Shown: positions 60,252 to 64,000 of the stretch, piece after piece
Layout: every line of letters begins with the position of its first letter
Numbering within the stretch: the first letter of the stretch is position 1
NCBI GenBank assembly: GCA_018402205.1
Contig: JAGYIX010000003.1
Location: 682,001 to 746,000 of the forward strand
From: Flavobacteriaceae bacterium
GTDB taxonomy: Bacteria; Bacteroidota; Bacteroidia; Flavobacteriales; Flavobacteriaceae
Length of the DNA: 64,000 nucleotides
Reading direction: 5' to 3'
Position numbers and translations under genes: made by a program
Notes under the pieces: model-generated
Told to the model about the DNA's origin: nothing
Seen by the model: the letters and a program-made list of their open reading frames with translations, nothing else
The model's database searches: none

Positions 60252-62353
60252 TAGGCGAGTAATTGATAGGTGAGCAAAGAGGCGGTATAGGCTAACACGG
60301 TCATAAAGACCAGTTGTATCATGGGCCATTTCCATGAGTTGGTTTCTTTTTTCACTACGGCCAGGGTGCTCATGCACTGCATGGCTAAGGCGTAAAAGAT
60401 GAGAATCGAGGCTCCTGTGGCTAAATTAAATACGGGCTTACCGAGCGCGTCGCGCTCTAGGGCCATTCTTCCGGCTATGGTCGATTCTTCGGCGTCTTGC
60501 ACACTGTAGATGGTGGCTAGCGTACCCACAAAAACCTCACGAGCGGCGAAAGAGGTGAGTAGGGCGATCCCGATTTTCCAGTCGTATCCCAACGGGCGAA
60601 CCGCGGGCTCGATAAATTTTCCCAGTTGACCGATATAGGAGTGCTCGAGTTTAAAGCTTGAAATGGCGCGTTCAAGATCGAGCTCACTCACCGTTGGTTG
60701 ATCGGTCTGAAAGCGCTCGGTGACTAATTGCTCGGCATTCTTAAACTCATTCGAATAGCCGTTTGAACCCAGAAACCAGATAACGATTGACAGGGCCAGA
60801 ATGACCTGTCCGGCCCCAACCACAAAGCTCTTGGTCTTTTCGAATACGGTGAATCCGACGTTTTTTAGTTGGGGTGTTTTAAAGGTGGGCATCTCAACCA
60901 TGAAAAAATTCTTGCGGTCAATCTTCAGATTTCGGCTGAGCAAAGCGGCTGCGAGCAGCGAAGCCAAAAATCCGAGAAAATACAGGCCGGTAAGCACCAG
61001 GGCCTGGTACCCAAGGCCAAAAAAACGTCCTTCAGGAATAACCAGAGCAATGATAATAAGATACACCGGAAGCCTGGCTGAACAGGTAGTGAAGGGCACC
61101 ACTAGAATGGTCACCAAACGCTCTTTCCAATTCTCGATAGTACGTGTAGCCATTACGGCCGGAATCGCACAGGCCATACCCGACATCAGGGGTACCACAC
61201 TTTTTCCGCTTAATCCGAACGGACGCATTAAACGATCCATCAAAAACACCACCCTAGACATGTAGCCCGATTCTTCTAACAGCGAGATAAAGAAAAATAA
61301 AAAGGCAATCTGTGGAATAAAGATGACCACCCCTCCTATTCCGGCAATAATGCCCTCTGCCACAAGATCGGTGAGCACCCCAGGGGGCAATGTGACCTTG
61401 ACCCACTCCGCTAATTGGCCGAAAAAGCCATCGATTGCGTCCATGGGGTAACTACTAAAATCAAAGATTACCTGAAAGATGCTAAACAGAATCACAAAAA
61501 AGATAAGGTATCCCCATATCTTATGGGTGAACAAACGGTCTAAGCGACCTTGCAGCCCATCGGCCTTTGAGAAATCTTTCTCATACCCTAGCTTCAAGGC
61601 CTCGTTGATAAACTGATAGCGCAATACCGTCTCTCGGTGCTGCATGCGCTTTAGTTCTTCTTTTGATTTGGTGCTAAACCCCGACTGATCCGCTATGCTC
61701 TGTCGCTCAATGGGCATAAAATTCACATCTTGAGTAATGGCTAGCCACAATTTATAGAGAGCGATCTTCGGATAGGTTTTTTTCAATCCTTCAAAGTAAA
61801 GCACATCAATTCTGTTAATGTCTAAAACGGAGCTGTTTGACAGCGATTCGTGATCGATAAGAAGCTCCTTTAGGGTGCTGATTCCACTATTTTTTCGGGT
61901 ACTTATAAGGGCAATACGTGTATCGAGTGCCTTTTCTAAAGAAGTAACGTCTAGTGCTACTCCTAAAGCCCGCATGCGATCTGACATGTTTATCGCCAAG
62001 ATGGTTTTGATGCCCAGATCTTTAATTTGAGTGAATAGCAAGAGGTTTCTCTTGAGATTTTCTACTTCGGCGATAACCACTACCACATCGGGATAATCTG
62101 CGTCGCGCTGATTGAGTAAGATTTCAACGGCAACACTCTCATCAAGTGAGGTGGTATTTAGACTATACGCTCCGGGTAAATCAATGACACGTGCAGCTAA
62201 GTCTTCGGTAAGCTGGCATGAACCTGTTTTCTTCTCGACGGTAATGCCCGGATAGTTTCCGACCTTTTGCCTTAAACCTGTTAATGCATTGAAGATCGAT
62301 GACTTACCCGTATTTGGGTTTCCGATTAACGCTACCTTCAACTCTTTTTTCAT
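60251..62353 (-). CDS. feoB: Ferrous iron transporter FeoB
   Basis: Fe2+ uptake permease, 700 residues. The N-terminal G domain has G1 GNPNTGKSS (11-19), G3 DLPG (around 58-61), and G4 NMSD (about 121-124; NxxD form), followed by a GDI-like helical domain and the membrane domain with two Gate motifs (from about 280). TRTIENWKERLVTILVVPFTTCSARLPVY matches the FeoB signature with its conserved Cys. It is preceded by feoA (gap of three bases) and followed by the small Cys-rich gene. Confidence 0.96.
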   Translation of the reverse strand: MKKELKVALIGNPNTGKSSIFNALTGLRQKVGNYPGITVEKKTGSCQLTEDLAARVIDLPGAYSLNTTSLDESVAVEILLNQRDADYPDVVVVIAEVENLKRNLLLFTQIKDLGIKTILAINMSDRMRALGVALDVTSLEKALDTRIALISTRKNSGISTLKELLIDHESLSNSSVLDINRIDVLYFEGLKKTYPKIALYKLWLAITQDVNFMPIERQSIADQSGFSTKSKEELKRMQHRETVLRYQFINEALKLGYEKDFSKADGLQGRLDRLFTHKIWGYLIFFVILFSIFQVIFDFSSYPMDAIDGFFGQLAEWVKVTLPPGVLTDLVAEGIIAGIGGVVIFIPQIAFLFFFISLLEESGYMSRVVFLMDRLMRPFGLSGKSVVPLMSGMACAIPAVMATRTIENWKERLVTILVVPFTTCSARLPVYLIIIALVIPEGRFFGLGYQALVLTGLYFLGFLASLLAAALLSRNLKIDRKNFFMVEMPTFKTPQLKNVGFTVFEKTKSFVVGAGQVILALSIVIWFLGSNGYSNEFKNAEQLVTERFQTDQPTVSELDLERAISSFKLEHSYIGQLGKFIEPAVRPLGYDWKIGIALLTSFAAREVFVGTLATIYSVQDAEESTIAGRMALERDALGKPVFNLATGASILIFYALAMQCMSTLAVVKKETNSWKWPMIQLVFMTVLAYTASLLTYQLLA

Positions 62354-62356
62354 CGG

Positions 62357-62584
62357 CTAGGGCTTCAGATCAATATGCACATAACGCGCCATGTCTCTTC
62401 GAATGGCGATGCGCGATCCGTCTACCAAAAAATATAAGGGGTCATTAAGGGGTGCTATTTGAACCAACTCTACCTCGTTGCCAGGCAGGCAGCCAATCTC
62501 CATTAGCTTTACTGGCACGTGGGTGTCTAGTTCTTCAACTATAGTGCCCTTCTGCCCTACTTTCAAAAGATCTATTGAGATCAC
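62357..62584 (-). CDS. feoA: Ferrous iron transport protein A
   Basis: A 75-residue SH3-like cytoplasmic protein that assists FeoB. It has the typical pattern KVGQKGTIVEE...HVPVKLMEIGCLPGNEVELVQIAPLNDPLYFLVDGSRIAIRRDMARYVHI, including a Leu-rich turn and the G-x-P motif. The start at GTG 62584 gives MISIDLLKVGQ; there is no ATG. It heads feoA-feoB-small protein and feoB follows after three bases. No Fur box was recognised in the short upstream region. Confidence 0.92.
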   Translation of the reverse strand: MISIDLLKVGQKGTIVEELDTHVPVKLMEIGCLPGNEVELVQIAPLNDPLYFLVDGSRIAIRRDMARYVHIDLKP

Positions 62585-62641
62585 TATGCTTATTTAGAAT
62601 AATTTAAAGAAGGTAAAATTAAGCCAAATCTTTGGTTGCGC

Positions 62642-63316
62642 CTAGTTTCTGTAAGACGATTTCAAGACTTTTAGATCTTCGAGCAGTTGGGCCACCTCGT
62701 CGCTAGAGGTGCCGTCGTAAAAACCGCGAATGCGACGCTCTTTGTCGACCAAGATAAAATTTTCGGTGTGAATCATGTCGTAGGGGCCTCCATCACCATC
62801 GTCAAGCACCGCCAAATAAGACTTACGGGCTAGCTCATAAATCTGCTTCTTATCTCCGGTTACTAGGTTCCATTTGGCATCGATCACCCCCTTTTCGAGG
62901 GCGTACTTTTTGAGCTGGGGCACCGAGTCGATTTCGGGGGTAACCGAATGCGAAAGCAACATCACCTCATCGTCGTCTTGGATTATCTTTTGAATATCTA
63001 CCATGTTAGCGGTCATCACCGGGCAGATAGTGGGGCAGGTGGTAAAAAAGAAGTCGGCTATGTAAATTTTTTGCGCATACTGCTTTTGGGTAACCGTATC
63101 GCCGTTTTGGTTAATCAACTTGAAATCAGCTATGCTGTGGTACTTTTTTACATAAACCAGGGTAGAGTCTACTAGATCGGGGTTAACCATTGAGGGTTGG
63201 TAAATAGCTAGGCGTTTTTGAGGTTGCAGCGCCTGATACATCAACACTATAATTATGCCCGAAAGCACCGTTAGAACTATAAAAAACAGACGATACCGTG
63301 CAAAGAATCTAAGCAT
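62642..63316 (-). CDS. SCO1/SenC/PrrC family protein
   Basis: Copper-binding thioredoxin-fold protein that assists assembly of the CuA site of cytochrome oxidase. From ATG 63316 it has 224 residues: an N-terminal membrane anchor (about 8-26), then the CxxxC motif in FFFTTCPTICPVM (Cys94, Cys98) and the conserved His183 in DMIHTENFILVD. The open frame reaches 63331, but ATG 63316 lies four bases after a TACCTTTA element and starts MLRFFARYRLFFIV. Divergent from rseP. Confidence 0.92.
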   Translation of the reverse strand: MLRFFARYRLFFIVLTVLSGIIIVLMYQALQPQKRLAIYQPSMVNPDLVDSTLVYVKKYHSIADFKLINQNGDTVTQKQYAQKIYIADFFFTTCPTICPVMTANMVDIQKIIQDDDEVMLLSHSVTPEIDSVPQLKKYALEKGVIDAKWNLVTGDKKQIYELARKSYLAVLDDGDGGPYDMIHTENFILVDKERRIRGFYDGTSSDEVAQLLEDLKVLKSSYRN

Positions 63317-63320
63317 CTTA

Positions 63321-63328
63321 TAAAGGTA
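63321..63328 (-). promoter_or_regulatory. -7-like element of the SCO gene
   Basis: Minus-strand TACCTTTA, one mismatch (last base) from TAnnTTTG, four bases before ATG 63316. A TTG 17 bases upstream could be the -33 element. Confidence 0.55.
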
Positions 63329-63361
63329 CAAACTGCACGGTTCAATTTCGGCGCGATTCGG

Positions 63362-63369
63362 TAACTTTG
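63362..63369 (+). promoter_or_regulatory. -7 promoter element of rseP
   Basis: TAACTTTG matches TAnnTTTG and ends 19 bases before ATG 63389. Confidence 0.55.
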
Positions 63370-63388
63370 TGCTCGCTTAAATGAAGTC

Positions 63389-64000
63389 ATGACCGTTCAA
63401 ATCATTCAATTTTTTGTGAGCCTTTCGCTGCTCATTGTACTGCACGAATTCGGACATTTTATACCTGCCCGCCTTTTCGGAACTCGGGTAGAAAAGTTTT
63501 TTCTGTTTTTCGACATTAAGTTCGCCCTTTTTAAGAAGAAGATCGGAGACACAGAATACGGCATAGGTTGGCTTCCGTTAGGCGGATACGTCAAAATCTC
63601 AGGCATGATCGACGAATCGATGGACAAGGCTCAGATGGCCGAAGAACCAAAGCCCTGGGAGTTTCGATCAAAGCCCACCTGGCAGCGTTTAATAATTATG
63701 CTTGGCGGAGTAACTGTAAATTTTCTGCTTGCCGTAATCATCTATATCGGACTGGCCTTCGCCTATGGAGACGAATACATCCAAAACGATTCCCTGAAGG
63801 GAGGCGTCTGGGTGGTTGAAGAAGAAATAGGATCCAAAATAGGCATACAAACCGGAGATGAGATTGTGGCAGTAGACGGCGAACCCATCGATAGCTTCAA
63901 CGCTGTTTTTCTAGAACTTATTAATGGTAACGAGCTCACCTTAAGACGAGACGGACAACTAATTACCCAACCCATTCCAGTTGATTTTATAGCCACCCTC
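63389..64000 (+). CDS. rseP: RIP metalloprotease RseP, 5' part
   Basis: Intramembrane site-2 protease; this 204-residue segment runs off the window end. The first helix carries the zinc motif in LLIVLHEFGHFIPARLF (His19, Glu20, His23). GDTEYGIGWLPLGGYVKISGM (about 51-71) is the second family signature, and a membrane helix with GGVTVNF follows (about 109-115). A PDZ domain begins around 135 (GSKIGIQTGDEIVAVDGEPI). ATG 63389 is in frame with the motifs; the ATG at 63381 is in another frame and stops at once. Confidence 0.94.
   Translation, partial: MTVQIIQFFVSLSLLIVLHEFGHFIPARLFGTRVEKFFLFFDIKFALFKKKIGDTEYGIGWLPLGGYVKISGMIDESMDKAQMAEEPKPWEFRSKPTWQRLIIMLGGVTVNFLLAVIIYIGLAFAYGDEYIQNDSLKGGVWVVEEEIGSKIGIQTGDEIVAVDGEPIDSFNAVFLELINGNELTLRRDGQLITQPIPVDFIATL

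Noticed and set aside
60252-60377. 83-residue form of the FeoB-associated protein
   Set aside because: The N-terminal half is only the shadow of the feoB 3' end; the TAATG junction at 60251 gives the natural 41-residue protein.

Overview
This window is chromosomal sequence from a Bacteroidota bacterium, most likely a member of the Flavobacteriales. The evidence is the recurrent TAnnTTTG -7 promoter element, the scarcity of Shine-Dalgarno sequences, moderate GC content, and many genes of flavobacterial type (DUF2452, DUF4286, DUF6428, DUF3109, an SDR-type threonine dehydrogenase, monofunctional aspartokinase, lycopene cyclase). I cannot place it below order from the sequence alone. It is gene-dense housekeeping DNA with no prophage, insertion sequence, CRISPR array or rRNA. 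The only gene-free stretch over 300 bases (1831-2139) holds two perfect 85-bp direct repeats and the terminator of a tRNA-Leu gene.

Layout. 1-1830: the end of a YeeE/YedE-like membrane protein, then folE, glutathione peroxidase and DUF2452. 1831-2240: repeats and tRNA-Leu(CAA). 2339-10309: prs-rplY, pth, ribF, serS-DUF4286-rsmA-mgtE and a hydroxyacid dehydrogenase, many with overlapping ends. 10323-11600: a small arsenic operon (arsR-DUF6428-arsC) behind a clear operator palindrome, with no efflux permease. 11755-13525 (minus): GNAT acetyltransferase and aspartokinase. 13636-19296: the four-gene DNA-ligase-associated repair cassette (exonuclease, ATP-dependent ligase, Lhr-like helicase, metallophosphoesterase), followed by mfd, so a block of about 9 kb is devoted to DNA repair. 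22685-31800: ACT protein, YraN, metG, an HDAC-like deacetylase, ssb, small unknowns, threonine dehydrogenase, fatty-acid hydroxylase, DUF3109 and nrdB; nrdA follows to 34282. 34357-41647: a divergent sugar-oxidation locus (GMC oxidoreductase with a Tat-type small subunit on minus; MFS permease, Gfo/Idh/MocA oxidoreductase, TIM-barrel isomerase and tandem-DUF1080 lipoprotein on plus) that looks like a 3-keto-glycoside pathway. 41675-49356: yicC-gmk-nadD-dgt, dxs, tadA, aspS. 49935-56561 (minus): a tetR-tolC-adaptor-RND efflux operon with a perfect 10+10 bp operator. 56668-64000: polyprenyl synthase, lycopene cyclase, ZIP transporter, feoAB with a 41-residue Cys-rich partner, SCO protein and the start of rseP.

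Most notable observations. (1) mfd and aspS are each split by one extra base; aspS is essential, and both lesions lie in a CTTG context, so either the assembly is wrong or the changes need explanation. (2) At least ten genes have the -7 element ending only 4-9 bases before the start codon, which predicts leaderless transcripts and corrects several starts. (3) The 85-bp repeats form strong hairpins and share an 11-bp inverted repeat with the tRNA-Leu downstream region. (4) Two convincing operators (ArsR, TetR). (5) Five convergent gene pairs overlap at their 3' ends. (6) The sugar-oxidation locus is the best candidate for a less-described pathway.
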